Below, piece after piece: positions 18,900-27,362 of a stretch of 64,000 nt of DNA (positions are counted from its first letter, which is position 1; the number at the start of each line of letters is the position of its first letter). A program made the translations under genes and the position numbers. Below the pieces are notes generated by a model. The model was given only the letters and a program-made list of their open reading frames with translations. It was not told the DNA's origin and made no database searches. Source of the DNA: Azotobacter bryophylli (GTDB lineage: Bacteria > Pseudomonadota > Gammaproteobacteria > Pseudomonadales > Pseudomonadaceae); contig NZ_JBHRSJ010000005.1 in assembly GCF_042643485.1 (NCBI RefSeq), forward strand, positions 29,204-93,203, given 5' to 3'.

Positions 18900-20360
18900 G
18901 TGTCCGTTGAACTTTGGCAACAGTGCGTCGAGCTTCTGCGCGATGAACTGCCCGCTCAGCAATTCAACACTTGGATTCGTCCGCTGCAGGTCGAAGCCGA
19001 GGGTGATGAGCTGCGCGTCTACGCACCCAATCGGTTTGTCCTCGATTGGGTCAATGAAAAGTACCTAGGGCGATTGCTGGAATTGCTGGGAGAGCGTAGT
19101 GATGGTTTCGCGCCTTCCGTTTCTTTATTGATCGGCAGCAAACGCCGGCCTATCCCGCGTCCTGTGCAACCCGCTCCGTCTGCTCTACCCCCCCCTGCTT
19201 CGCGTCCGGTGGCTGAGATGCCCGAGCCGGCCGCGAGCGAGCCCACTGCTACCGATAGTCGAGCTGATACCGGGACTGCGGCATCTGTTCCTCCGGTGCG
19301 GACCGAGCGTTCGGTTCAGGTCGAGGGAGCGCTCAAGCACACCAGTTATCTCAATCGCTCCTTCACCTTCGAGAACTTCGTCGAGGGCAAATCCAACCAA
19401 CTGGCTCGTGCCGCAGCCTGGCAGGTGGCGGATAATCCCAAGCATGGTTACAACCCACTGTTCCTCTATGGGGGAGTCGGTCTGGGCAAGACCCACCTGA
19501 TGCATGCTGTGGGTAACCATCTTCTGGAGAGGAATCCGAATGCCAAGGTGGTTTACCTGCATTCGGAGCGTTTCGTCGCCGACATGGTGAAGGCCCTTCA
19601 GCTCAATGCGATCAACGAGTTCAAGCGTTTCTACCGTTCGGTGGACGCGCTGCTGATCGACGATATCCAGTTCTTTGCTAAGAAGGAGCGTTCCCAGGAG
19701 GAGTTCTTCCACACCTTCAACGCCCTGCTCGAAGGTGGCCAGCAGGTGATTCTTACCAGCGACCGCTATCCCAAGGAAATTGAAGGGCTTGAAGAGCGCC
19801 TAAAATCCCGCTTTGGCTGGGGCCTGACGGTCGCCGTCGAGCCGCCGGAGCTGGAAACTCGGGTGGCGATCCTGATGAAGAAGGCCGAGCAGACTAAGGT
19901 AGAACTACCCCACGACGCTGCCTTCTTCATCGCCCAGCGCATTCGCTCCAATGTGCGCGAGTTGGAAGGGGCCTTGAAGCGGGTCATCGCCCACTCGCAC
20001 TTCACCAATCATCCGATCACCATCGAGCTGATCCGCGAATCGCTGAAGGATCTGTTGGCTCTGCAGGATAAGCTGGTCAGTGTGGATAACATCCAGCGTA
20101 CGGTCGCCGAGTACTACAAGATCAAAATCGCCGACCTGCTTTCCAAACGCCGTTCGCGTTCGGTGGCGCGACCGCGTCAGGTTGCCATGGCCCTGTCCAA
20201 GGAGTTGACCAACCACAGCTTGCCGGAGATCGGCGATTCCTTTGGCGGCCGCGATCACACCACCGTCTTGCATGCTTGCCGCAAGATTGCTGAACTGAGG
20301 GAATCCGATGCGGATATCCGCGAGGATTACAAGAACCTACTGCGCACCTTGACCACCTGA
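18900..20360 (+). CDS. dnaA: Chromosomal replication initiator DnaA
   Basis: 486 residues. Domain I (about 1-85) starts SVELWQQCVELLRDELP, then comes a Pro/Ala/Ser-rich linker (about 86-140) that varies between species. The AAA+ domain has Walker A GGVGLGKT at 191-198 and Walker B LLIDDIQFF. The C-terminal DNA-binding domain ends with the DnaA signature GGRDHTTVLHACRKI. The start is GTG at 18900-18902, with AGGGG 7 bases upstream. It opens oriC and heads the dnaA-dnaN-recF-gyrB operon. The linker is shorter than in the roughly 510-residue P. aeruginosa protein. Confidence 0.98.
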   Translation: MSVELWQQCVELLRDELPAQQFNTWIRPLQVEAEGDELRVYAPNRFVLDWVNEKYLGRLLELLGERSDGFAPSVSLLIGSKRRPIPRPVQPAPSALPPPASRPVAEMPEPAASEPTATDSRADTGTAASVPPVRTERSVQVEGALKHTSYLNRSFTFENFVEGKSNQLARAAAWQVADNPKHGYNPLFLYGGVGLGKTHLMHAVGNHLLERNPNAKVVYLHSERFVADMVKALQLNAINEFKRFYRSVDALLIDDIQFFAKKERSQEEFFHTFNALLEGGQQVILTSDRYPKEIEGLEERLKSRFGWGLTVAVEPPELETRVAILMKKAEQTKVELPHDAAFFIAQRIRSNVRELEGALKRVIAHSHFTNHPITIELIRESLKDLLALQDKLVSVDNIQRTVAEYYKIKIADLLSKRRSRSVARPRQVAMALSKELTNHSLPEIGDSFGGRDHTTVLHACRKIAELRESDADIREDYKNLLRTLTT

Positions 20361-20391
20361 CAACCAGAAGCAAACCGATTAGGGACTGACC

Positions 20392-21495
20392 ATGCATTTC
20401 ATCATTCAACGCGAAGCTTTGTTGAAACCGCTGCAGCTGGTCGCAGGCGTCGTCGAGCGGCGACAGACTCTGCCGGTGCTATCCAACGTGCTGCTGGTCG
20501 TCCAGGGCCAGCAGCTGTCGCTGACCGGTACCGATCTGGAGGTGGAGCTGGTCGGTCGGGTGCCGCTGGAGGAGCGTGCCGAGCCGGGCGAGATCACCGT
20601 GCCGGCGCGCAAGCTCATGGATATCTGCAAGAGTCTGCCCAACGATACGCTGATCGATATCCGCGTCGATGAGCAGAAGCTGCTGATCAAGGCCGGGCGT
20701 AGCCGCTTCACCCTGTCTACCCTCCCGGCCAACGACTTCCCCACTGTAGAGGAAGGCCCGGGCTCGCTGACTTTCACCCTGGTGCAGAGCAAGTTGCGCC
20801 GCCTGATCGAGCGCACCAGCTTCGCCATGGCCCAGCAGGACGTCCGCTATTACCTCAACGGCATGCTTCTGGAAATGAATGCGGGTGTATTGCGCGCGGT
20901 AGCGACCGACGGCCATCGTTTGGCTCTGTGCGCCATGCAGGCGGGTATCGAACATGCCGACCGCCATCAGGTCATCGTTCCGCGCAAGGGTATCCTGGAA
21001 CTGGCACGCTTGCTCACCGAGCAGGATGGCGAAGTGAGCATTGTGCTCGGTCAGCACCATATCCGCGCTACCACCGGTGAGTTCACCTTCACCTCCAAGC
21101 TGGTCGATGGCAAGTTCCCGGATTATGAGCGCGTTCTACCGAAGGGCGGCGACAAGCAGGTGATCGGCGATCGCCAACTGCTGCGCGAGGCCTTCAGCCG
21201 TACCGCAATTTTGTCCAACGAAAAGTACCGCGGCATTCGCCTGCAACTGGCCAAAGGATTGCTGAAGATCCAGGCCAACAACCCGGAACAGGAAGAAGCC
21301 GAGGAAGAAGTGGCGGTCGACTACAACGGCGATCCGCTGGAGATCGGCTTCAACGTCAGCTATCTGCTCGACGTACTGGGCGTGATGACTGCCGAGCAGG
21401 TTCGTCTGACCTTGTCGGATGCCAACAGCAGTGCCCTACTGCAGGAAGCCGATAACGACGATTCGGCCTATGTTGTCATGCCGATGCGCTTGTAA
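20392..21495 (+). CDS. dnaN: DNA polymerase III beta sliding clamp
   Basis: 367 residues, normal length, with three clamp domains. It begins MHFIIQREALLKPLQLVAGVVERRQTLPVL-like, and contains the conserved LPANDFPTVEE and ATDGHRLAL motifs and the C-terminal YVVMPMRL. Two clamps form a ring that tethers Pol III. It lies 31 bases after dnaA and 14 before recF. Confidence 0.98.
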   Translation: MHFIIQREALLKPLQLVAGVVERRQTLPVLSNVLLVVQGQQLSLTGTDLEVELVGRVPLEERAEPGEITVPARKLMDICKSLPNDTLIDIRVDEQKLLIKAGRSRFTLSTLPANDFPTVEEGPGSLTFTLVQSKLRRLIERTSFAMAQQDVRYYLNGMLLEMNAGVLRAVATDGHRLALCAMQAGIEHADRHQVIVPRKGILELARLLTEQDGEVSIVLGQHHIRATTGEFTFTSKLVDGKFPDYERVLPKGGDKQVIGDRQLLREAFSRTAILSNEKYRGIRLQLAKGLLKIQANNPEQEEAEEEVAVDYNGDPLEIGFNVSYLLDVLGVMTAEQVRLTLSDANSSALLQEADNDDSAYVVMPMRL

Positions 21496-21509
21496 AACCT
21501 CCGCATTCG

Positions 21510-22610
21510 ATGTCCCTCTGCCGTATCACGGTCACCGCGGTGCGCAACCTGCACCCGGTGACCTTCTCTCCCTCGCCCCGCATCAATATCCTTTATGGCG
21601 CCAATGGCAGCGGCAAGACCAGCCTGCTGGAGGCCATACATCTTCTGGGACTGGCCCGTTCCTTCAGGAGTCAGCGTCTTTCCCCCGTGATCCAGCATGA
21701 CCAGCCGGCCTGTACCGTGTTCGGACAGGTTCGCCTGAACGACGGATATATGAGCAACCTGGGGGTTTCACGTAATCGTCAAGGGGAGTTACAGATCCGC
21801 ATCGATGGGCAGAACGTGCGCAGCGCCGCCCACTTGGCTGAAACCCTGCCTCTGCAGTTGATCAACCCGGATAGTTTTCGTCTGCTCGAGGGGGCGCCGA
21901 AGATTCGCCGGCAGTTTCTCGACTGGGGCGTGTTCCACGTGGAACGGCGTTTTCTTCCAGCCTGGCAACGCTTGCAGAAGGCCCTGCGGCAGCGGAACTC
22001 CTGGCTCCGCCATGGTAGAATGGATAGCGCTTCGCAAGCTGCCTGGGACCATGAGTTGTGCTTGGCCAGCGAAGAAATTGATAGTTATCGACGCACTTAT
22101 ATCCAGACGTTGAAACCAGTTTTCGAGAAGGTTTTACATGAACTGGTGGAGCTGGATGGCTTGACCTTGAGCTACTACCGCGGCTGGGACAAGGAGCGCT
22201 CGCTGGGCGATGTACTGGTGGCGTCCCTGCTGCGAGACCAGCAACTGGGTCATACGCAGGCAGGTCCCCAGCGTGCCGATTTGCGTTTGCGCCTGGCCTC
22301 GCACAATGCGGTGGATATTCTTTCGCGGGGGCAGCAAAAACTGGTGGTTTGTGCGTTGAAGATCGCCCAGGGACATCTAGTCGAAAATGCCAGGCGCAGC
22401 CAATGCATCTATCTGGTCGACGACCTTCCCTCCGAGCTGGATGAGCAGCACCGCCGCGCCCTTTGCCACTTGCTTGAAGAACTTAACTGCCAGGTATTCA
22501 TCACCTGCGTTGATAGAGAATTATTGCGAGAAAGCTGGCGCACGGACACGCCAGTTGCCTTGTTCCACGTGGAGCAAGGTCGTATCACCCAGACCCACGA
22601 TCGGGAGTGA
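21510..22610 (+). CDS. recF: DNA replication and repair protein RecF
   Basis: 366 residues. The SMC-like ATPase has Walker A GANGSGKT at 30-37, the signature LLSRGQQKL-like VDILSRGQQKLVV region and Walker B YLVDDLPSELD. RecF acts with RecO and RecR to load RecA at gaps. A perfect parS palindrome lies within the gene at 21932 and a near-perfect one at 22562, so the coding sequence also serves as a partition site. Confidence 0.96.
   Translation: MSLCRITVTAVRNLHPVTFSPSPRINILYGANGSGKTSLLEAIHLLGLARSFRSQRLSPVIQHDQPACTVFGQVRLNDGYMSNLGVSRNRQGELQIRIDGQNVRSAAHLAETLPLQLINPDSFRLLEGAPKIRRQFLDWGVFHVERRFLPAWQRLQKALRQRNSWLRHGRMDSASQAAWDHELCLASEEIDSYRRTYIQTLKPVFEKVLHELVELDGLTLSYYRGWDKERSLGDVLVASLLRDQQLGHTQAGPQRADLRLRLASHNAVDILSRGQQKLVVCALKIAQGHLVENARRSQCIYLVDDLPSELDEQHRRALCHLLEELNCQVFITCVDRELLRESWRTDTPVALFHVEQGRITQTHDRE
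21932..21945. promoter_or_regulatory. parS: parS site (ParB-binding centromere) inside recF
   Basis: GTTCCACGTGGAAC is a perfect 14-bp palindrome that matches the chromosomal parS core used by Pseudomonas ParB. It lies 3 kb from oriC, and parA and parB are in the same window. Confidence 0.88.
22562..22575. promoter_or_regulatory. parS: Near-perfect parS site at the end of recF
   Basis: GTTCCACGTGGAGC differs from the perfect palindrome at one position (A to G at base 13). It lies 617 bases after the perfect site in recF, and pairs of neighbouring parS sites are normal near oriC. Confidence 0.65.
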
Positions 22611-22613
22611 AGC

Positions 22614-25034
22614 ATGAGCGAAAACCAGACGTACGACTCGTCCAGCATCAAAGTCCTCAAAGGGTTGGATGCCGTACGCAAGCGCCCCGGTATGTATATC
22701 GGTGACACCGACGATGGCACCGGTCTGCACCACATGGTGTTCGAGGTGGTCGACAACTCCATTGACGAGGCCTTGGCAGGCCATTGCACGGATATCAGCA
22801 TTACCATTCACACCGACGAGTCCATCACGGTGCGCGACAATGGTCGTGGCATTCCGGTGGATCTCCACAAGGAAGAAGGTGTTTCAGCCGCCGAAGTCAT
22901 CATGACCGTGCTGCATGCCGGCGGCAAATTCGACGATAACAGCTACAAGGTCTCTGGCGGTCTGCATGGAGTGGGCGTGTCCGTGGTCAACGCGCTGTCC
23001 GAGGAGCTGATCCTGACCATCCGTCGTGAGGGAAAGGTCTGGGAGCAGACCTACGTTCATGGCGTTCCTCAGGCTCCGCTCGCCGCCGTGGGCGACACTG
23101 AGGGCACCGGCACGCAAATCCATTTCAAGCCATCGGCCGAGACCTTCCAGAACATCCACTTCAGCTGGGACATCCTGGCCAAGCGCCTGCGCGAGCTGTC
23201 TTTCCTCAACTCCGGCGTCGGCATCGTTCTCAAAGACGAACGCAGCGGCAAGGAGGAGTTGTTCAAGTACGAGGGCGGACTCAGGGCCTTCGTCGACTAC
23301 CTGAACACCAACAAGAACGCGGTCAGCCAAGTGTTCCATTTCAACATGCAGCGCGAGGAAGATGGCGTCGGCGTGGAGGTGGCGCTGCAGTGGAACGACG
23401 GTTTCAACGAGAACATCCTGTGTTTCACCAACAACATTCCCCAGCGTGACGGCGGCACCCATCTAGCCGGCTTCCGCTCGGCCCTGACCCGTAACCTGAA
23501 TGCCTATATCGAGCAGGAAGGCCTGGCCAAGAAACACAAGGTGGCCACCACCGGCGACGATGCCCGCGAAGGTCTGACCGCGATTATCTCAGTCAAGGTA
23601 CCGGATCCGAAGTTCAGCTCGCAAACCAAGGACAAGCTGGTCTCCAGCGAAGTGAAGACCGCGGTCGAGCAGGAAATGGGCAAGTACTTCGGCGACTTCC
23701 TGCTGGAGAACCCCAACGAGGCCAAGGCTGTGGTCGGCAAGATGATCGATGCCGCGCGTGCCCGCGAGGCCGCCCGGAAGGCCCGAGAGATGACCCGTCG
23801 CAAGGGGGCGCTGGATATCGCCGGTCTGCCCGGCAAGCTGGCCGATTGTCAGGAGAAAGATCCCGCCCTCTCCGAACTCTATATCGTGGAGGGTGACTCC
23901 GCTGGCGGATCGGCCAAACAGGGGCGCAACCGTCGGACCCAGGCGATCCTGCCGCTCAAGGGCAAGATTCTCAACGTCGAGAAGGCACGCTTCGACAAGA
24001 TGCTCTCCTCCGCCGAAGTCGGCACCCTGATCACCGCGCTGGGTTGTGGGATCGGGCGCGAGGAATACAACATCGAAAAGCTGCGTTACCACAACATCAT
24101 CATCATGACCGATGCAGACGTCGATGGTTCGCATATCCGCACCCTGCTGCTGACCTTCTTCTTCCGCCAAATGCCCGAGCTGATCGAGCGCGGTTACATC
24201 TACATCGCCCAGCCGCCGCTGTACAAGGTCAAGAAGGGCAAGCAGGAGCAGTACATCAAGGACGACGAGGCCATGGAGGAATACATGACCCAGTCGGCCC
24301 TCGAAGAGGCCAGCCTGCACGTCAACGAGAGTGCCCCCGGTTTGTCCGGTGCCGCACTGGAGAAGCTGGTCAACGATTACCGCATGGTGATGAAGACCCT
24401 AGCTCGTCTGTCGCGGCTTTATCCACAGGAACTCACCGAGCACTTCGTCTATCTGCCGCGGGTCGGCATTGAGCAGCTGGCCGACCAGGCTGCGATGCAG
24501 GCCTGGCTGGATCGGCTACAGACACGCCTGAAGACGGCCGAGAAGTCCGGTCTGACCTACAAGGCCAACCTGCGCGAGGATCGCGAGCGCAGACTCTGGC
24601 TGCCGGAGGTGGAGATGGTCGCCCACGGCCTGTCCAGCTACGTCACCTTCAACCGCGACTTCTTTGCTAGCAACGACTATCGGACGGTCACGGCACTCGG
24701 CGAGCAGCTGAACAACCTGCTGGAGGAAGGTGCCTATGTGCAGCGCGGTGAGCGCAAGAAGCCGGTGGGAAGCTTCAAGGAAGCCCTCGCCTGGCTCATG
24801 GCGGAAAGTACCAAGCGTCACAGCATCCAGCGCTACAAGGGGCTCGGCGAAATGAACCCCGAACAGCTGTGGGAAACCACCATGGACCCCAGTGTGCGCC
24901 GCATGCTCAAGGTGACTATCGAGGACGCCATCGCTGCCGATCAGATTTTCAACACCCTGATGGGCGACGCGGTGGAACCGCGGCGCGATTTCATCGAGAG
25001 CAATGCTCTGGCAGTCTCGAATCTGGATGTTTGA
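22614..25034 (+). CDS. gyrB: DNA gyrase subunit B
   Basis: 806 residues, typical of gammaproteobacteria. The GHKL ATPase domain has VRKRPGMYIGDT and the GGLHGVGVSVVNALS lid. The TOPRIM domain has EGDSAGG and DADVDGSHIR, and the C-terminal QRYKGLGEMNPEQLWETTMD joins to GyrA. The extra domain after TOPRIM (about 560-720) is the gammaproteobacterial insertion. It introduces negative supercoils and follows recF by 3 bases at the end of the dnaA operon. Confidence 0.98.
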   Translation: MSENQTYDSSSIKVLKGLDAVRKRPGMYIGDTDDGTGLHHMVFEVVDNSIDEALAGHCTDISITIHTDESITVRDNGRGIPVDLHKEEGVSAAEVIMTVLHAGGKFDDNSYKVSGGLHGVGVSVVNALSEELILTIRREGKVWEQTYVHGVPQAPLAAVGDTEGTGTQIHFKPSAETFQNIHFSWDILAKRLRELSFLNSGVGIVLKDERSGKEELFKYEGGLRAFVDYLNTNKNAVSQVFHFNMQREEDGVGVEVALQWNDGFNENILCFTNNIPQRDGGTHLAGFRSALTRNLNAYIEQEGLAKKHKVATTGDDAREGLTAIISVKVPDPKFSSQTKDKLVSSEVKTAVEQEMGKYFGDFLLENPNEAKAVVGKMIDAARAREAARKAREMTRRKGALDIAGLPGKLADCQEKDPALSELYIVEGDSAGGSAKQGRNRRTQAILPLKGKILNVEKARFDKMLSSAEVGTLITALGCGIGREEYNIEKLRYHNIIIMTDADVDGSHIRTLLLTFFFRQMPELIERGYIYIAQPPLYKVKKGKQEQYIKDDEAMEEYMTQSALEEASLHVNESAPGLSGAALEKLVNDYRMVMKTLARLSRLYPQELTEHFVYLPRVGIEQLADQAAMQAWLDRLQTRLKTAEKSGLTYKANLREDRERRLWLPEVEMVAHGLSSYVTFNRDFFASNDYRTVTALGEQLNNLLEEGAYVQRGERKKPVGSFKEALAWLMAESTKRHSIQRYKGLGEMNPEQLWETTMDPSVRRMLKVTIEDAIAADQIFNTLMGDAVEPRRDFIESNALAVSNLDV

Positions 25035-25054
25035 TTAATCTGCCCGATATTGGC

Positions 25055-25089
25055 AACCCCCGACAGACCTTCGGTTTGTCGGGGGTTTT
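25055..25089 (+). terminator. Rho-independent terminator after gyrB
   Basis: AACCCCCGACAGACC pairs with GGTTTGTCGGGGGTT (one GU pair) around a small TTC loop and is followed by TTTT. It begins 20 bases after the gyrB stop and ends the dnaA-dnaN-recF-gyrB transcript. Confidence 0.9.
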
Positions 25090-25362
25090 GCTTTTGAGGG
25101 AGAGATATCCAAAGCCTGGTGTGTAGCTGTGGATAAGCGGGGCTCGATTTATCGCATCGACTTTATCGACAAGTAGCGATCTCGGTAGAAAGAGCGGAGC
25201 GGAATGGACTGCTGAGCTGCAATTTTCTTCATTGTGAAGACTCTAACCATTTCAGAGCTGGGTGATCATCGCGAAGGGGCGGATTAGCAGATCGCTGCAG
25301 CAGCTTCGATCGATCAACCGATTTATTGGCAAGAGCGGTATTGCCATCACGAGAAGGATCTC
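25090..25362. other. Spacer before the GMC gene, with an isolated DnaA box
   Basis: No gene is seen. A perfect DnaA box TGTGGATAA occurs at 25128-25136. Short palindromic AT-rich pieces (ATTTATCGCATCGACTTTATCGAC) follow. The promoter of the GMC operon should be here. A ribosome site AAGGA lies just before the ATG at 25363. Confidence 0.5.
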
Positions 25363-26817
25363 ATGGACATCAACCGCGTAAGCGCAAGGAACGTGCATCA
25401 GGCTCACTACGAGCTGATTGTTATCGGCTCGGGTTTCGGCTCCACCTTCTTTCTTGATGAAGCCCTGAAACATATCACCGGGCGGGCCTTGGTTATCGAG
25501 TGGGGCGACTATCAGCCCTGGGCTTGGCAAGTCGAGGCGCAATCCAATTCTCCGATTGCGCCCGAATCCACTTACAAGAACTCGGGAAACAAGCCATGGA
25601 ATACCACCATCGCGCTGGGTGGTGGTACGAACTGCTGGTATGCCCAGACGCCGCGCTTGCATCCGAACGATTTTAAAACCCGGGCTCTCTATGGAGTCGG
25701 GCACGATTGGCCGCTGGGCTATGACGACCTCGAGCCGTATTACTGCAGGGCGGAGCAGATCATGTCCATTTCGGGCGATCCCGACATAGGCAAGGTATTG
25801 CCACGCAGTCAGCCCTACCCTCAGCCGCCCCACAAGGGGACCTCGGTTGATGCACTGATGAAGGCTGCCATGCCTGATCATCACTTCATTTGCCCAACTG
25901 CCCGGCCGAGGATGGCGACTGCCAATCGCAGCGCCTGCTGCGCCAATGCAAGGTGCAGTCAGTGTCCCGTCAATGCCAAATTCACGGCCGAGAACGGGTT
26001 CCCTTCGCTGTTCAGCCATCCCAAGGTCGACGTCTGCCTGAAAAGCGAAGTCAGAACGCTGGAGTATTCAGGCAACCAGATCTCGGGGGCGACCATTGCC
26101 TCCGAGGGCGGCGAGTATAAAGTTTTCGGCGATGTGTTCGTGCTGGGGGCCAATGCCATCCAAAGTCCGGCGATCCTGCTCCGATCCGACATAGACTACG
26201 GGCAAACCGGCAGAGGCTTGCACGAGCAGGTGGGCGCCAACGTCGAAGTGTTCCTCGAGGGGCTGAAGAGCCTCGATGGCAGCACGATCACCACGGGTTA
26301 CAACTACTATTTCGCCGATGGCGATTTCCGCCGGAATCGCGCTTCTTGTCTGGTTTCCTTCGAGAATCGCTGGTGGCCTTTCGGACTGCGCAAAGAGCGG
26401 GGGCGATGGGATGAGATGCTGTCGTTATCCGTCGTCGTCGAGGATCTGCCGAATCCCGACAACCGTGTGACCATCGATCCCCAGAGCGGTCAGGCCGTCG
26501 TCGATTACCGCGGCGAATCCAGTTATGCCAAGGCCGGCATCGAGCATGTCTTCGACAATCTGGATAAATTGCTGGCGCCTCTACCCGTGGAGTCCATCAA
26601 CAGCCGGATTTGGCGTCCGACCGAATCCCATGTTCAAGGCACCCTCAGGATGGGCATCAAGGACGATGGATCGGTCATCGATCAAAACATGCTGCACCAT
26701 AGGATGCGCAACCTGGTCGTGGTCGGAACTTCCAGCTTTCCCAGTTGCTCGCCTGCCGCCCCGAGTCTGACCGCTGCAGCTCTGTCCATTCGTGCTGCCG
26801 AACTTCTCTACAGCTGA
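25363..26817 (+). CDS. GMC-family FAD oxidoreductase, probable large subunit of a Tat-exported dehydrogenase
   Basis: 484 residues. The FAD-binding motif GSGFGS is at 22-27, the GGGTNCWY segment at 86-93 and the GMC C-terminal block with His423 in SHVQGTLRMG. This fits the branch that includes gluconate 2-dehydrogenase, fructose and FAD-glucose dehydrogenase large subunits. A cysteine cluster at 192, 193, 198 and 201 (CCANARCSQCPVNAK) resembles the Fe-S ligand segment of FAD-glucose dehydrogenase. The residue aligned with the usual Asn of GMC active sites (N-P-T-L-T) is Ala466 here (AAPSLT). There is no signal peptide; the next gene has a Tat signal, so the pair may be exported folded. The substrate is unknown. 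Confidence 0.8.
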   Translation: MDINRVSARNVHQAHYELIVIGSGFGSTFFLDEALKHITGRALVIEWGDYQPWAWQVEAQSNSPIAPESTYKNSGNKPWNTTIALGGGTNCWYAQTPRLHPNDFKTRALYGVGHDWPLGYDDLEPYYCRAEQIMSISGDPDIGKVLPRSQPYPQPPHKGTSVDALMKAAMPDHHFICPTARPRMATANRSACCANARCSQCPVNAKFTAENGFPSLFSHPKVDVCLKSEVRTLEYSGNQISGATIASEGGEYKVFGDVFVLGANAIQSPAILLRSDIDYGQTGRGLHEQVGANVEVFLEGLKSLDGSTITTGYNYYFADGDFRRNRASCLVSFENRWWPFGLRKERGRWDEMLSLSVVVEDLPNPDNRVTIDPQSGQAVVDYRGESSYAKAGIEHVFDNLDKLLAPLPVESINSRIWRPTESHVQGTLRMGIKDDGSVIDQNMLHHRMRNLVVVGTSSFPSCSPAAPSLTAAALSIRAAELLYS

Positions 26818-26827
26818 GGACATAACC

Positions 26828-27247
26828 ATGAATCGTCGCAAATTCCTGGGTTATTCCGCGGCCACCTTCGGCCTGGCGGCATTGGGGGCCTCGGCCTTTC
26901 TGCATGAGGACAGTGATTCTTTCATTCCACGACTGCTGCACGAACTCATCGGTGACTTCGCCATGACACCGCAACAAGAGGAGCAGTTCGTGAAGTCCTT
27001 TGCTGAAAGCTTCGGCACGAAGAAGCTGGCAGCCATGATCGCCTTGTACCGAGTCGATGAAAGTACCGGGCTGGGCACGGAGTTCACTCGTGGGCGGATA
27101 GACCGATTCGAGCGTGCCTTGGTGACCGAGTTTCTGACGAGCACCGATTATCTGCGTAAGCAGCAGGAAAAGAATCCGGACGTCCTGTACGTCGGGCATA
27201 AGCTGTGCAGCAATCCGTTCGCGCAGTTCTCCGGTTTGCCGGCTTAA
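26828..27247 (+). CDS. Tat-signal small subunit of a GMC dehydrogenase
   Basis: 139 residues from the ATG at 26828. A twin-arginine signal MNRRKFLGYSAATFGLAALG (hydrophobic to about residue 24) is followed by a mostly helical domain with no cofactor motif that I can see. Small Tat-signal proteins of this kind carry the folded flavoprotein large subunit through the membrane (gluconate, sorbitol and glucose dehydrogenase gamma subunits). It follows the GMC gene by 10 bases with a GAGGA ribosome site. The cytochrome c subunit usually found third is absent nearby, so the electron acceptor is unclear. The assignment rests on context and the signal. Confidence 0.72.
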   Translation: MNRRKFLGYSAATFGLAALGASAFLHEDSDSFIPRLLHELIGDFAMTPQQEEQFVKSFAESFGTKKLAAMIALYRVDESTGLGTEFTRGRIDRFERALVTEFLTSTDYLRKQQEKNPDVLYVGHKLCSNPFAQFSGLPA

Positions 27248-27306
27248 ACCCGCTTCAAGTGTGCACTCTTTACGGGGATTCAACCGGTAGTGTCTCCTTG
27301 GAAAAC

Positions 27307-27332
27307 GACAACCCCGGATAGCCGGGGTTGTC
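27307..27332. terminator. Hairpin between convergent genes
   Basis: GACAACCCCGG and CCGGGGTTGTC form an 11-bp perfect stem around ATAG, between the GMC small-subunit gene (+) and the alcohol dehydrogenase gene (-). There is no T-run on either strand, so termination is plausible but not typical. Confidence 0.5.
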
Positions 27333-27362
27333 GCTCTGAGCCGATGCCATTCGGCAAGTCCC

